From Cycas panzhihuaensis (lineage: Eukaryota; Cycadophyta), in NCBI GenBank assembly GCA_023213395.1, contig CM041465.1, positions 138,081,741 through 138,145,740 of the forward strand: a stretch of 64,000 bases of DNA, read 5' to 3'. The notes under the pieces are model-generated. The model ran no database searches. It was not told the origin of the DNA and saw only the letters and a list, made by a program, of their open reading frames with translations. Position 1 is the first letter of the stretch, and the number at the start of each line of letters is the position of its first letter. A program made the translations under genes and the position numbers. Shown in pieces: positions 23,950 through 35,018 of this stretch.

Positions 23950-25060
23950 ATGGCATTGAATATTGGAAATATAATGGTGCTTAAGTTTTATAGCACATAT
24001 TTTCTTAACTAGAGTAGGCGAATAAAGCCTATCTTTATTGTTAAATACATATGGAAACTTGTTGATACATATTACAGATCAATTGATAAAGATACCACAA
24101 GGGATGAGAATAAATATTTCAAGGAATATGAAAAGAAGGACAATGAGGCACTTATACTTATCTTCTATACATTGGAAGATGATATCTTCCTTAGAGTTAG
24201 TGAAGCTACAACATCAAAGGAGGCTTGAGATGCACTTAAGGTGACTTATGAAGGAGCTAGATTATCTAAACTTCAAACCTTAAGAAGTAGATTTGAAAAT
24301 CTAAGAATGATAACTCATGAAGAAGTTAATGAGTTTATTACTAAGGTCTAAGGCTTAGTTAACCTAATGAGATCATTAGATAAAATGATTAGTAAATAAA
24401 GAGTTGTTAAAAAAATCCTAAGATGTGTAGGAGATATCAAGAGGTTTAAAATGGTAGTTACCAATATAGAAGTGTTTAGGAATATTAGCACACTTAAAAT
24501 AGATCAACTAAGTGTTATGCTTCTAGCAATTAAAGAAACGAAAGGGGGAAATGAATCCCTTGAACATGTCTTTTCCACTAAGGTGAAGATTAGGCATAAT
24601 TACCAAGGATAAAGTTCTAGTGGTGGAGGTTAATCCTCTAGAGGTAGAGACCAACTAAGAAACTAGTTTCAAAGATAAGATCAAGGTTTCCAAGCTTATT
24701 ATCAAGGTTATCAAATACAAGAATAAAGTAGCTATCAAGGACAAGCCCTAAATCAAAATTTTCAAGGGTAAAATTAATACCAAGGTCAAAGGTACTTTTA
24801 AGGCCAAGGAAAAGGCCAAAATTATGGACCTCAAGGAAGAGGAAGAGGTCAATGTCCTAGGGGGAGAAATCAAACTCAAAGAGATAAAGGAACCATTCAA
24901 TGTTCCTACTACTACAAGAATGGTTACTTAGAGGAAAACTATTTTACTAAATGGTCAAGTACACAAAAGAGAACAACTAATACAAGTGTGGAAGAAAGAC
25001 ATAATAATAGATTATTTCTTTCAAGCCTAATTGTCAATGAAGAAGAAGATTGTTAATATA
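23950..25060 (+). pseudogene. gag of element B, with stops
   Basis: The frame from ATG 23950 reads MALNIGNIMVLKF, then KDNEALILIFYTLEDDIFL, SEATTSKEA, TYEGARLSKLQTLRSRFENL and LKIDQLSVMLLAIKETK, a copia gag. A low-complexity stretch with repeated 'caaggt..a' units (about 24650-24860) precedes a zinc-knuckle relic at 24901-24945 (CSYYYKNGYLEENYF). There the second Cys, the His and the last Cys are all Tyr. Single stops (TAG, TGA, TAA) break the frame. Confidence 0.85.
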
Positions 25061-26400
25061 TTGATTTAAGATGTACCACACATATGACACACAAAAAAGT
25101 GGTTTAAGGAGTTAGATAACTCCTAGAAAAGTAAAATTATGTTTGGAGACAACACCATTCAGGTAGTTATTAGAAAAAGAAATATCTCCATTATAACTAA
25201 TTTTGGAGAAATTACAAGTATAAATGATCTCTCATATATTCCATCTTTTAAGAAGAATTTACTTTTAGTGGGTCAGATGATGTTGTAGCAATATAAAGTG
25301 GTCTATGATAATGGCAAATACAACATCAAGGATAAATCAAGGAATAAGGCAATTATAGCCAAAGGTCAAATGAATAGTGATAGGTTATTTAAAGCAGTCA
25401 TACCCCCAATAGGTTGCTATGCATTAAAGACATCATCAAATGTGGATAATGATAAATAACACAAAAGACTTGGTCATGTAAATTTCAATAGTTTGGCCTT
25501 AATCAAAAGAATGAATATGGTGATTGGACTTCTTACTATTGAACCTAACAAAGAACTTTATGAAGGTTACATATTTGGAAAGTAGCAAAGGGAAAGTTTT
25601 TCTAATGAAAGTTGTAGGGCCAATGAGTCCTTTCAATTGATTTATATAGATTTATATGGTCCCATAGATGTGCCCTCACTTGGACGAGCTAAGTACTTTA
25701 TAACTTTTATTGATAATTTTACAAAGATGACATAGGTCTACTTAATCAAATTTAAATTAGATGCTCTATAATGCTTCTATGGACTTCAAAACTTTTGTGG
25801 AAAGATAGTAGATTTAGAATTCTTCCCTAAGATCAGATAATAGGGGAGGCAAAGTGGATTTATAATTCTTATCCTAAGATCATATAATAGGGGAGAATTC
25901 ATTTAAAATGAGTTTAAGGCTTACTGAAATTATTATGGCATAAGAAAATAACTCACTAATTCTTGTACACCATAGTAAAATGGGGTTGCTAAAAGAAAGA
26001 ATAGAACAATTGTCGAAATAGTAAGAAGTATGCTTAAATATAAGTACCTTAGAAATGAATTTTAGGTAGAATCTATATACACAACTACTTAGATATTGAA
26101 TAAATGTGTTGCTAAGGTAATTACATGGGTCATGCTAGAAGAAGCTTAGACAGGTCATAAGCCAAGCATAAAATACTTAAGGATTTTTGGATGCATAACT
26201 TATGCACATGTTCTAAACCAAAGAAGAACTAAGTTAGATGATAAAGGCATCAAATGCATTTTTATAGGATATAGTGACTCATCTAGATCCTATAAACTCT
26301 ATGATCCAAAAGGTAAAAAGGTAATTGTAAGTAGGGATGCCATCTTTAAAAAAGATGAATTTTATTGAGATTAAGTTATTGAAAAAAAGATAAAGGAAAA
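25061..26400 (+). pseudogene. Protease and integrase of element B
   Basis: Protease relic near 25060-25110 (DLRCTTHMTH, where DSG.T.HMT is usual). A pre-integrase piece (KRLGHVNFNSL-like) lies near 25460. The integrase core is near 25640-25960. The integrase C-terminal part at 26160-26360 reads KYLRIFGCITYAHV and SYKLYDPKGKKVIVSRDAIF. Many stops; not functional. Near 25845-25895 a short stretch (cctaagatca.ataatagggg) is duplicated. Confidence 0.78.
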
Positions 26401-27050
26401 TACAATCAATTTCTAAGGATACAAATGTAGCTAATCCAAATGAAATAAGACCCTCTACATCAAATCAAAAGGTCCCTAAGTAGGTATAAAGGGTACATGA
26501 CCCTTTGAGCATTTTGGACACCAACTTTGAGAGAAGAACTACTAGGTCTGAAAGGATGAATTTTGCATTGATGACTCAAGTTATGGAGTCCAATGAGGCT
26601 CATAACTTTGAAGAGGCTAGTATATAGGATGAGTGGAAGGGAGCTATGAAATATGAATATAATGCCTTAGTAAAAAATAATACATGGGAGTTAGTGGATC
26701 TACTACCAAATAAGAATATAATTAGAACTAAATGGGTCTGTAAGACCAAGTATAAATCATATGGAATTATTGATAAGTATAAAATAAGATTAGTACATGA
26801 TTTGTAAGAAGAACATGTTAGTCCCGCTCATATAGTTTGTGATAATCAAAGCACAATTTAGATAACTTAGAATCTAGTGTTTTATGGCAAGATCAAGCAC
26901 ATTAAAATGCAATATCACTTTATTAGAGAATTGGTGTAGTAAGGCAAACTTGAATTGGTCTATTGTAGCATAGAAGAAAAGATCAAGTGACAAACATATT
27001 CACTAAGGCACTTGGTAAGATAAAATTTATTAAATTTAGAGATAAAATTA
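26401..27050 (+). pseudogene. RT start fused to RNase H end in element B
   Basis: RT begins with EWKGAMKYEYNALVKNNTWE and LPNKNIIRTKWVCKTKYKS, reaching DKYKIRLVHDL at about 26810. The text then jumps to HIVCDNQSTI and KHIKMQYHFIRELV, which is the end of RNase H. The segment holding the KALYGLKQAP and YVDD motifs and the start of RNase H is absent. Element A keeps that segment, so the loss is a deletion in B. Confidence 0.82.
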
Positions 27051-27069
27051 GAGTCTCTTTAAATAGACA

Positions 27070-27418
27070 TCATAGGGGATAAATATTAGAATAATGCCCA
27101 TTAGGGCTTGTATCCACCTAAGGTTTGTTACCCATATTGGAGAGATAAATAATATATTAATGGAGATATTATTACGACTCTTTATCAAACCCTAGCTGCA
27201 CATAGTCGTATATTATCAGATATTAGCGACATCCATACTAGTGTTTGTCAATGCCAATCGGTGGTGGATGTTGAGTGGCATACCACATCCTACTCACATC
27301 CTACCTATTTATTTATGGGGTTTGAAGACCCTGGTATTTATCAATACTACCATTCTATTAGATTATTAATTATTCTCTCATTTATTCTCCATGCTTCCTC
27401 TATCCCCTGATTCCATTA
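27070..27418 (+). repeat. Polypurine tract (27070-27083) and 3' LTR (27084-27418) of element B
   Basis: cataggggataaa precedes the LTR start, now tattagaataatgcc. The LTR ends ttccatta and pairs with 21150-21485. Confidence 0.85.
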
Positions 27419-27470
27419 TTATGAAGATTCAACATAATAATATGAAGGGAATTTTAAATTCCATAAATTA

Positions 27471-27592
27471 AACATTAATGGGGAGTGTTGGAATATTAGT
27501 TTTCATAATTATCAATGTAATATTTAATTAGTAGTCTAGTGATGATTGATTAATATGAAAGGTTTTCTCATACTTAATCCAATAGATTGGTA
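27471..27592 (+). repeat. Polypurine tract and first part of the 3' LTR of element C
   Basis: ttaatggggag ends at 27485. The LTR starts tgttggaatatta at 27486 and is cut at 27592 by the full-length LINE. The cut end aatccaatagattggta (27576-27592) is the left target duplication of that LINE. Confidence 0.88.
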
Positions 27593-28271
27593 TGAGGACC
27601 ATATGTGGAACTCTGATGGCTGCTAGGGTTCGAGGTGACACTAAAGGCCTGTGACTGTTTAGAGTGTTCAGGAAGCTGTGACGAGGCCCTAGGAGGGCAT
27701 GAGACCAAGATTCATCCCCCAATGATGGGAGGGACAGAAGCTTTACACATGTGAAGGATCACATAGAGATCTATATGTTGATCAGGGTGGTGCATACAAA
27801 GATCTAAGCTTTGATTAGGCTGGTGAAATGGAGGGATGAGGCGTGAGTCAGGTGTGTAGGATGGAGGGTACAAAGTACCCAAATATGCTAAAGTTGGTCT
27901 GAATAGCAGTGTGGAGACTCAAGTGGGGTTGGACCTTCATCCAGTAGTGGGCCAAAGCACAAAGATAAAAGGAGAACGTCAGGAGTTGTGCTAGGTTAGG
28001 GTCTCCTCTATTTTTAGAGCTTTGCAAGCAATTGTTGAATGGAGGGTACCCACATTGGGGTGTTTTAAGGTATCCCTATAAGGAACAGTAGTGGGCAGTC
28101 AAAGGAAAGGCTTATGGAACAATATCTTGATAATGGAGTTATATGGAAGCTAGGTGAGTCTTAGACTGTCAGTCTTTATTATGTTTTATAGTGATTTAGT
28201 TTATTAGTATGGAGCAACTAGACCATAAAAACTAGACTTAATCCTCTCCTCTGAGAAGGACATACCTGGAT
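27593..28271 (+). other. 5' untranslated region of the full-length LINE
   Basis: About 680 bp before ORF1, purine-rich on the plus strand and richer in G than the copia DNA around it. No coding signal. It should carry the internal promoter that LINEs use, but no site could be named. Confidence 0.6.
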
Positions 28272-29605
28272 GTGCTGAGAAATGGTGGTGCAAAGGAGTA
28301 TGAAATAAACCCAGTCTACCAAGACAACTGTATAAAAATCCTTGTACCAAAAGACCTAACCGAGAAGATGGAGAAATATAAGAAAAATAGTTTGGTCGGG
28401 AGGTTTTCAGGGCCTAGACTGGGGCTCGATATCATTAAGAAATGGGTGGTGAATAAGTGGAAAACGAAGAATCTAGTGGAGGTAATAGTTATTCCCAAGG
28501 ATTTCTCTCTTTTTAGGTTTGCCAACCAAGAAGATATGATTGGAATTCTCTTAAAATCACCCTAGATGCTTAGAAGAAAGGTAATCATCTTAGAAAAGTG
28601 GCATCCAGACTTTGACCCATCAGTTCCAATTATAAAACAAGTTTCAATCTGGGTCCAGATGCTGGGGTTACCCTTGCAATTTTAGAACCTGGAAGTAGTG
28701 AGAGGGGTGGCTAAAGCAGTAGGGCATCTATTAGCAATAAACTCAGGAACAAAGAATAGAACCCACTTGATAAACACCTAGTTTTTTGTTCTAACAAGAC
28801 TCAACAAAAACATCCTGGAAGAGGTCAGTATTGAAATAGAGGGGTGGAATATTGATCAGAAGTTGGTTTATGAGTTGGAGGGTTTTAGATGCTCTAGATG
28901 CAGATGCTTGGGGCATCTCCCTGTGAAGTGATAAGGGGAACTAAATAAGGATGTGGCTCATGAGAAGTGGGGGCTTAACAAGGCTATTGAGGATCTAGTG
29001 GAAGAAATAGATGTGGGTGATGCCTTGGGGACAAAGGCAGTTGAAACTCCTTAGTCAAATCAAAACGAGGAGGCTTCTATATTAGTGGAAGTTGAGGAAA
29101 AAGAGCAACCTTTAGAATAGGTAGAAGGGTATCAAGGATTAATAACCATGGAAGAGGAATGCCCTAAGGGTGAGGAGAGGAGGACAGAGGAGGCCCTGCC
29201 TAAGGTAGTCAAGAATACTTAGGTTGAGGAAATGAAGGAGATAAACTGGGACGAGGAAGACCATCTCTCAGAGGAAGGTGATGAGAATGATCATCCTGCA
29301 GGTCAGATGGAAGTGTAGCAAGTGTCAATAGTTGTGGGAGAGGACTACCAAGAGGGTGTGGACTGTAGGGCTGAGGGAGCCTAGTATGTGAGAGGGGAAC
29401 AAGAAAGGCCATTTAATGGGGATTGCAGGTGGGTAGCAAGAAGAGCCCTAGACTTAGGAAGCGATAGGAGGGTTGGCAAGCTGTCTAAGAAAGTGATTAG
29501 AGAAAGGGAGGCAGTTTTCCAAATCGACCAAGGGTTTTAGCGAACCCTAAAGGAAGGGGTTATTGAAGGCTTGTTTCTTAGAAGTAGAAGATGACCCTTA
29601 AGGGC
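28272..29605 (+). pseudogene. LINE ORF1 (DUF4283-like domain plus zinc knuckle), with stops
   Basis: From 28272 to 28565 an open frame reads NSLVGRFSGPRLGLDIIKKW and IPKDFSLFRFANQEDMIGIL, then after a TAG continues VIILEKWHPDFDPSVP and VSIWVQMLGLPLQF. This is the DUF4283 pattern found at the start of plant LINE ORF1 proteins, which bind element RNA. A zinc knuckle at 28890-28931 reads CSRCRCLGHLPVK, and its last Cys codon has become TGA. An acidic, Glu-rich linker follows (29000-29350). Several TAG codons break the frame. Confidence 0.8.
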
Positions 29606-29619
29606 TGTCATGAAGGGGC

Positions 29620-30700
29620 ATGTCCATAAGGATATTATCCTAGAATGTGAGGGGTTTGAATGCCCCATCTAAATAGAGAATTGTCAAGAATTTGAGACAT
29701 AAAGTGGGAGGGGATATTATGATATTGTAGGAAATAAAACTTGAGAAGACTAAGGAATCATAAGTGAACAACAAGATCTAGAGGAATGGTGAGATGTTGG
29801 AAAAAGAGGGATCTCTTAGATCAGGAAGTATGGTTGTTCTATGGGACCCAAGCTTTTGGCAGGGGATTGGTATGGTTCAGGAAGAGCATTTCATGACTGT
29901 CTGCCTTACCTGTAGGAGAATAAATATCTAATGGTTAGCCACCAATATTTATGCTCTAACAACAGTGGAAAGAAGAAAGAACTTGTGGGATAGGATTGTG
30001 ACTATCCACAAAGACTAGAAGGGCCCATGGATAGTTATGGGGGACCTAAATACGACCTTATACCTAAGAGAAAAGAAAGGAGGTCAAGAGGGTTCGTCCA
30101 GGAGCATCTCAGACCTGGGGGATTTTTTACAAAGAGGGGGATTGATGGATGTCCCACTTAGAGGGGCTAGGTACACTTGGTCAAATAGGAGATTGGGGAA
30201 CAACCACATCTAGATTAAGTTAGACAAGGTGTTGACAAATTATGAATGTATGAGTCTCCATGAAAACATTAAATTAGAGGCACTACCAAAGGTGGCCTCT
30301 AACCATTCACCTTTAATGTTGGAATTTAATACTTTAAGTATTCATTGAGGGCCCCATTTCTTATTCGAGCTTATGTGGCTGAGGCACCCGAATCTCAGGG
30401 ACAGGGTTAGGGAATAATGGAGTATCCCAATGAAGGGACATGCTATGTTCATGTTCTTAAAAAGTTGAATTGGGTCAAGAGATAGATTAAAGTTTGTAAC
30501 AAAGAAGTTTTTAGAAATATTTTTGAGGCCAAAGGCAGACATCTTGAGGAATTGAATATGGTAGAGGGCAGGATTCAGGAGGAAGGGAAGTCCAATATTT
30601 TGGACTAGATGAAGCATTTGACCACAAAAAACTTGGAATATGTGTTGGCCAAAGAGGAAACATATTAGAAATAGAAATCTGGAGCTCTATAGCTATCAGA
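29620..30700 (+). pseudogene. LINE ORF2 endonuclease of the full-length copy, with stops
   Basis: The frame starts at ATG 29620 (MSIRILS, TAG where Trp is expected, NVRGLNAPSK, TAG, RIVKNLRH). It continues with MVVLWDPSFWQGIGMVQE, then GDLNTTL near 30040 (the GDFN position), LMDVPLRGARYTWSNRRLG, LDKVLTNYE and SNHSPLMLEF near 30298-30327 (the SDHxP position). The endonuclease catalytic pattern is largely recognisable; the damage is mostly nonsense codons, many of them TAG at Gln or Trp positions. Confidence 0.88.
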
Positions 30701-31825
30701 GGGAGACAAAAACACTAAGGTTTTTCATATGTCCATGTTGAAACATAGATCCTATAATAGAATAAACATTCTGTGTAGTGTGGATGGAGTCAATCATGAG
30801 ACAAAAGAGGAAATCAAGGACATTGTGGTGGAATACTTTAAGAACTTATTTGAAGAACCCAGTTGCCAATAGATGGAACTAAGGAACAATCTCATGAGAC
30901 ATATCCCAAAACTAATCAATGAAGTCCAAAATAGAAGGTTGATAGATCCTTTTACATTGGAGGAAGTGGAGAAGGCTCTCTTCAACATGGGCCAAGATAA
31001 AGCTCCTAGGCCGGATGGTTTCCCTCTAGGTTTTTTTGAAGAATTTTGGCATATAATCAGGGAGGATCTAAAACTAGCTTTGGATGCATTTATTGAGAAG
31101 AAAATAATTCTAAAGGAGTGGCAGGTGACGTTTTTTGTGCTGATTCCCAAGAAAGAAGGAGTGAAAGTCATGGAGGACTTTAGAACGATAAGCCTTTGTA
31201 ATGTAAAATACAAAATTTTGGAAAATAGATTAAAGGAATGCTTTCCACTTATCATATTCCCAAATCAGGATGGATTTGTAGAAGGCAGATAAATCTTGGA
31301 CAATATAATAGTGGTCCATGAGACGACTCATTCAATTTACCATAGAAAAGAGGCTGGAATATTGGTGAAAACTGACATGTCCAAAGCTTATGATCGGGTG
31401 GCCTGGGATTGCTTAATGGATTACCTCCAGGCCATTGGCTTTGATGAGGTTTGGAGGGGTTGGATGTGGTGTTGCATATCCAGCTCTTCTTTCTCTATTA
31501 TGGTAAATGACACCTCGACTCCTTTTTTCCCTGGCTTTAGAGGATTGAGGTAAGGGAATCATTTATCCCCCTACCTATTTATCATTATGGTAGAAATATT
31601 TGGGAGGAATGTTGAGGAGGCCGGAAGGAGAGGGTGGGTGACTAGGCTTAAACCTTCATCCAGCATTGACAATGTTGTCTAACATCAGTTCATCGATGAT
31701 AATATCTTTCTAGGTAAGGCAGCCCTAGGGGATGCTAGAGCATTTAAGACAGGGCTCCAGGCCTATGAGAGGGTTATGAATCAAAAAATCAATCTAGAAA
31801 AGAGCTCCATTTTCTTCATCAACAC
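30701..31825 (+). pseudogene. LINE ORF2 reverse transcriptase, part before the solo LTR
   Basis: 30873-31292 is open and reads VEKALFNMGQDKAPRPDGF (A-P-G-P-D usual, G to R here), AFIEKKIILKEWQVTFFVLI and PKKEGVKVMEDFRTISLCNV. Then come ILVKTDMSKAYDRVAWDCL with the first catalytic Asp (about 31370-31400) and the box HQFIDDNIFLG with FIDD at 31689-31700. NQKINLEKSSIFFINT ends where the solo LTR begins. One TAA (31290-31292), a TAA at 31551-31553 and a TAA before the FIDD box interrupt the frame. Confidence 0.9.
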
Positions 31826-32500
31826 TGTTAATAAGACAAGGTCCTAATAACCTAAAACCACCACCAAGATCTAAACTATTTTGTAACTAGTTACAGGAAT
31901 TAAAACTGAAATTTAACATGCAAGTTCTTAAACTAGAGATAATATAATAAAATGGATTACATATACATTATATATACTTAAGCATCACATATACACCTGA
32001 TATAACATGGTAAAACCAGAGCAGTATGCTAGGGGAAACATCCACAAAGGAAATGTATCGATCTTTATTATCAAAGAATGGAGAAATATACACAATCTGT
32101 AGCAGAATGTTGATAACAACAACAACCAGCTGCCCAACTCTTCACAGTACATCCAATACATAAAACACCATCAACGTAATGAAAAAATACCCTAAATCAG
32201 GCTATATGAGAGAGTCATACAAGGCATAAATATCGACCATAGAATCTAGGGTATTTTTAGTGAATAACCCTGATTCTCTTTACAATTTAGTATGCTTTTC
32301 AGTGCTAGCTTTTTAGGTCAGGGGCTATCACCCCTGAATCCCCTGTTTATAGGGGGCCTTCTAACCCTTCCCTCTCCCAAACCAAAAGGGGCTCTCGCCC
32401 CCCTTGGAACCCCTTGAGGAAGTTTATTGGGGAAACCATGATGCCAACCTGTTAAAATCTTAGCCTCCAAAAGATTGTTGTCACATTATCTAACAAACAC
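31821..32500 (-). mobile_element. Solo LTR (31826-32495) with perfect 5-bp target duplication
   Basis: The 670-bp insert begins TGTTA and ends TAACA, and is flanked by aacac at 31821-31825 and 32496-32500. Removing it rejoins the LINE frame (FFINT to LERLQRRIS). Read on the minus strand it looks like a copia LTR: TGTTAGATAATG start, 'cctataaacagggg' as a possible TATA region, then 'tttgtggatgtttcccc...gttttaccatg'. No internal region remains, so the rest of the element was lost by LTR-LTR recombination, or it is a very short element. Confidence 0.88.
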
Positions 32501-34630
32501 CCTTGAGAGATTACAAAGAAGGATTAGTAGGGAGATGGAGATCCCTATTAGGACTCTTCCAACCACATACCTGGGGATGCCTTTATTTATGGGAAACATG
32601 AGTAAGGATCTTTGGGACCCTATTGTGGATAAAATCCAAAGGAAGTTGGCTAGTTAGAAGGGCTTCCTCCTTATTCAAGTGGGAAAATTTTAGTTGGTGG
32701 TGGCCACATTACAGAGCATTCCAGTCTACATGATGTGAATCTTCAAGATTCTAAGCAAGATCATTTTGATCTTAGAAGGCATTTAGAAAAGATTCCTCTG
32801 TTCTAGCATAGAGGATAAGGACAGATTTCACTGGGTTTCATGGGACAAGGTCTGTAGGCCTAGGTGGGTAGGCAGGCTTAAAATCAGAAGGCCAGGGAGG
32901 TTTAACAAGGCTTTGATGGCCAAACTTGGGTGGAGACTGGTGAAAAATGATGGCACCCAGTGGGGAAATATCATTACCAAAATGTACCTAGGGGGCAGAC
33001 ACTTTTTAAAAGATGAGGTGGGGAAAGTTTCTAGTTTCTTTATTTGGAAAGGATTGGTTCATGCGAGATACATTTTAACTAAGGGTATGAGATGGAAGTT
33101 GGGGAATGGGGAAAGCATCAGGTTTTGGGAAGATAAATGGTGTAGAGACTACAAATTAAAGGACAGACCCTCCATTAGTAATCGGTAGGGGTCTGTGAAA
33201 GTACCTTTGGCTCATTAGTTAAGGACTATTGGGTGGGTCAAGGCAAAGACAGAAAGTGGAGATCCTTTAAGGAAATACAAAGGGATCCAAGAGGGGGGGA
33301 TAATATTTAGATCCTTGAGAGGGAACTATACCACTAGTATATTCCCAAAAGGCCATTGGATGATACAATAACATGGACTCACTCCCCCTCTAGGACATAC
33401 TCTGTGTAAGAGGGATGTCAAATTATATGCATGGAGGAAGGGTTTGGTAAGAACCCACTACTAGATCGGGTTTGGAAGTTGGGGCTTATTCTAAAGGCGA
33501 TGGTCTTTTGGTGGCTTTGTCTACATAATAAGATACTAATAATTGATAATCTCCATAGGCGAGGCTTAGCCATGCTAAATAGATGTGTGTTGTGTAAGAA
33601 TGATGAGGAGTCTTTGGATCATATTAGTATTCATTATCCCTTCTCTAGGGGAAATTGGACCTGCATTTGGTCCAATCTTGGGATAGACTAGGTGTTTCCT
33701 ATGACCTTGTTAGATAAATGGATGTTGTAGAAATCACCCTTTAGGAGTAAGACGTTGGGACTACTTTGGAAACTAATTATGCCTATGGCAGTTTGGAATA
33801 TCTGGAAGGAATGTAATAGAAGAATCCTCTAAGGGAAGGAGATGCATAAACCTAGGCTCTATCAAATGACTCGATGAGCAATAGTAGAAATGATTAAACC
33901 TTTGGATGAGGAAGTGGATCTGAATGGGGATGGAAGCATTATGGACTGTTGGGGGATTAGGAGACCTAAGATCATAGGGGTAAAATAGGGGAAGTGATTA
34001 TGGTAGGTGCCTAATGAAAACTGGGTCAAAATAAATTTTGATGTGGCGTCAAAAGGCAACCCAGGTGAGGATGGGGGGGGGGGGGGGGGGGGGGGGGGAC
34101 TATGTAGATACCCAGATGGGTCGATAAGATGGGCCTTTGTAAAATACTATGGTCAACAAATGAATCATAGTGCTGAACTTAATGCTATGTAGAGAGCTAT
34201 AGCTACGACTAACGAGGACAACTATGATAAGGTAATGATAGAACAAGACTCTCTGAATGTGATCAGGATTCTCAAGGGGGATATGGAGGTTGATTGGTAT
34301 AATGTGGACATGGTTAGGGATGCTCAAGACATTTTAAGATCCAAATAGAGTACCTAGATTTGGCATATGTATAAGGAAGGCAATGCAGTTATGGATTGGC
34401 TTGCCAACTGGGTGGTTTTAAATAAGAGAATGAGGGTTTGGAAAGAGAATTTCCTATAGGAGCTTCTGAGTTTGGTTAGATTGGATTTGTTAGCCTAGAG
34501 TAGGGAGTGCTAGCTATTGGGCTTCTCATGGCATAGTGAGATAGTGTGGGTTGAGTTATGCTAGGCGATAGGTATGTCATGGTCATTTCCATAGCGGGTG
34601 GGCTACTGTTGTAGAAGGTTCGAGGACTTA
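32501..34630 (+). pseudogene. LINE ORF2, RT thumb to RNase H, after the solo LTR
   Basis: RT continues RRISREMEIPIRTLPTTYLG and MPLFMGNMSKDLWDPIVDKI. Next are MAKLGWRLVKNDGTQWG and MRWKLGNGESIRFWEDKW (32913-33188), then the zinc region RCVLCKNDEESLDHISIHYP (33575-33650). RNase H runs from about 34013 (NWVKINFDVASKGNPGEDGG), through NHSAELNAM, EQDSLNVI and MYKEGNAVMDWLANWVV near 34370-34420. A 26-base G run sits inside RNase H. Stops are scattered through it. Confidence 0.87.
34073..34098 (+). repeat. 26-base G homopolymer
   Basis: An uninterrupted run of 26 G in the RNase H region of the LINE, where related elements encode a Gly-rich loop. It could form G-quadruplex structures; its exact length may be a sequencing or assembly error. 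Confidence 0.9.
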
Positions 34631-34667
34631 TCAAAACCCCTTCTAATTTTTTTCCAAATAAAAAAAA

Positions 34668-35018
34668 AATCTAATAGATTGATATAATGGTGAAATATGA
34701 TTAGATCATAATCTAATAATATATTTATATAAGGACAATACATATTTAAAGAAAAATTATATCACCTAGTTCTCCTTGTGAGGATAAGATAACTCACCAT
34801 ATGGATTATTAATTATTCTTTCTTAATATGAGATCTTGTATATATTTGGAGGTGGTTTTTCTCATTTATAGATTTTTTATATTAAACATAGTGTTACATA
34901 TGGTGTTTGTATAATTTACTCCTTTTATTTCTCTTTATTTATTTATTATATAATTAATTAATTATGATTATATACTTAAACATATATTTTTATATAAGTC
35001 ATTTAAGAAAATTTAACA
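34668..35018 (+). repeat. LINE target duplication and rest of the 3' LTR of element C
   Basis: 34668-34684 is the right target duplication. 34685-35018 continues the LTR and ends aatttaaca, matching the 5' LTR up to 17947. Confidence 0.88.

Larger units (their letters stand above)
21150..27418 (+). mobile_element. Copia element B, internally deleted
   Basis: A Ty1/copia element with LTRs at 21150-21485 and 27084-27418, primer site, leader, gag, protease, integrase, the first part of RT, and the RNase H end. RT is cut short near 26810 and joins directly to RNase H, so about 1 kb of catalytic core is missing. Flanking 5-mers gcatg and ttatg match only partly. It belongs to the same family as element A and lies inside element C. 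Diverged LTRs and dense stop codons make it old and inactive. Confidence 0.9.
27593..34667 (+). mobile_element. Full-length L1-type LINE in the 3' LTR of element C
   Basis: About 7.1 kb (6.4 kb without its own insert). It has a 5' untranslated region, ORF1, ORF2 (endonuclease, RT, zinc region, RNase H) and an A-rich tail. The flanks aatccaatagattggta (27576-27592) and aatctaatagattgata (34668-34684) are a 17-bp target duplication with two mismatches, and the split LTR rejoins cleanly across it. It carries scattered TAG/TAA stops and is dead. A 670-bp solo LTR splits its RT. Confidence 0.93.
17499..35018 (+). mobile_element. Element C: LTR retrotransposon without recognisable genes
   Basis: The 5' LTR (17499-17947) matches a split 3' LTR (27486-27592 plus 34685-35018; 441 bp in total against 449). 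A primer binding site follows the 5' LTR and a purine tract precedes the 3' LTR. Flanking 5-mers tatta and tattc are a one-mismatch target duplication. After removing nested element B and the LINE, the internal region is about 3.27 kb and shows no gag or pol. It is therefore a non-autonomous element (LARD-like), presumably moved by a copia partner, given the initiator-Met-type primer site and the 5-bp duplication. Confidence 0.82.
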
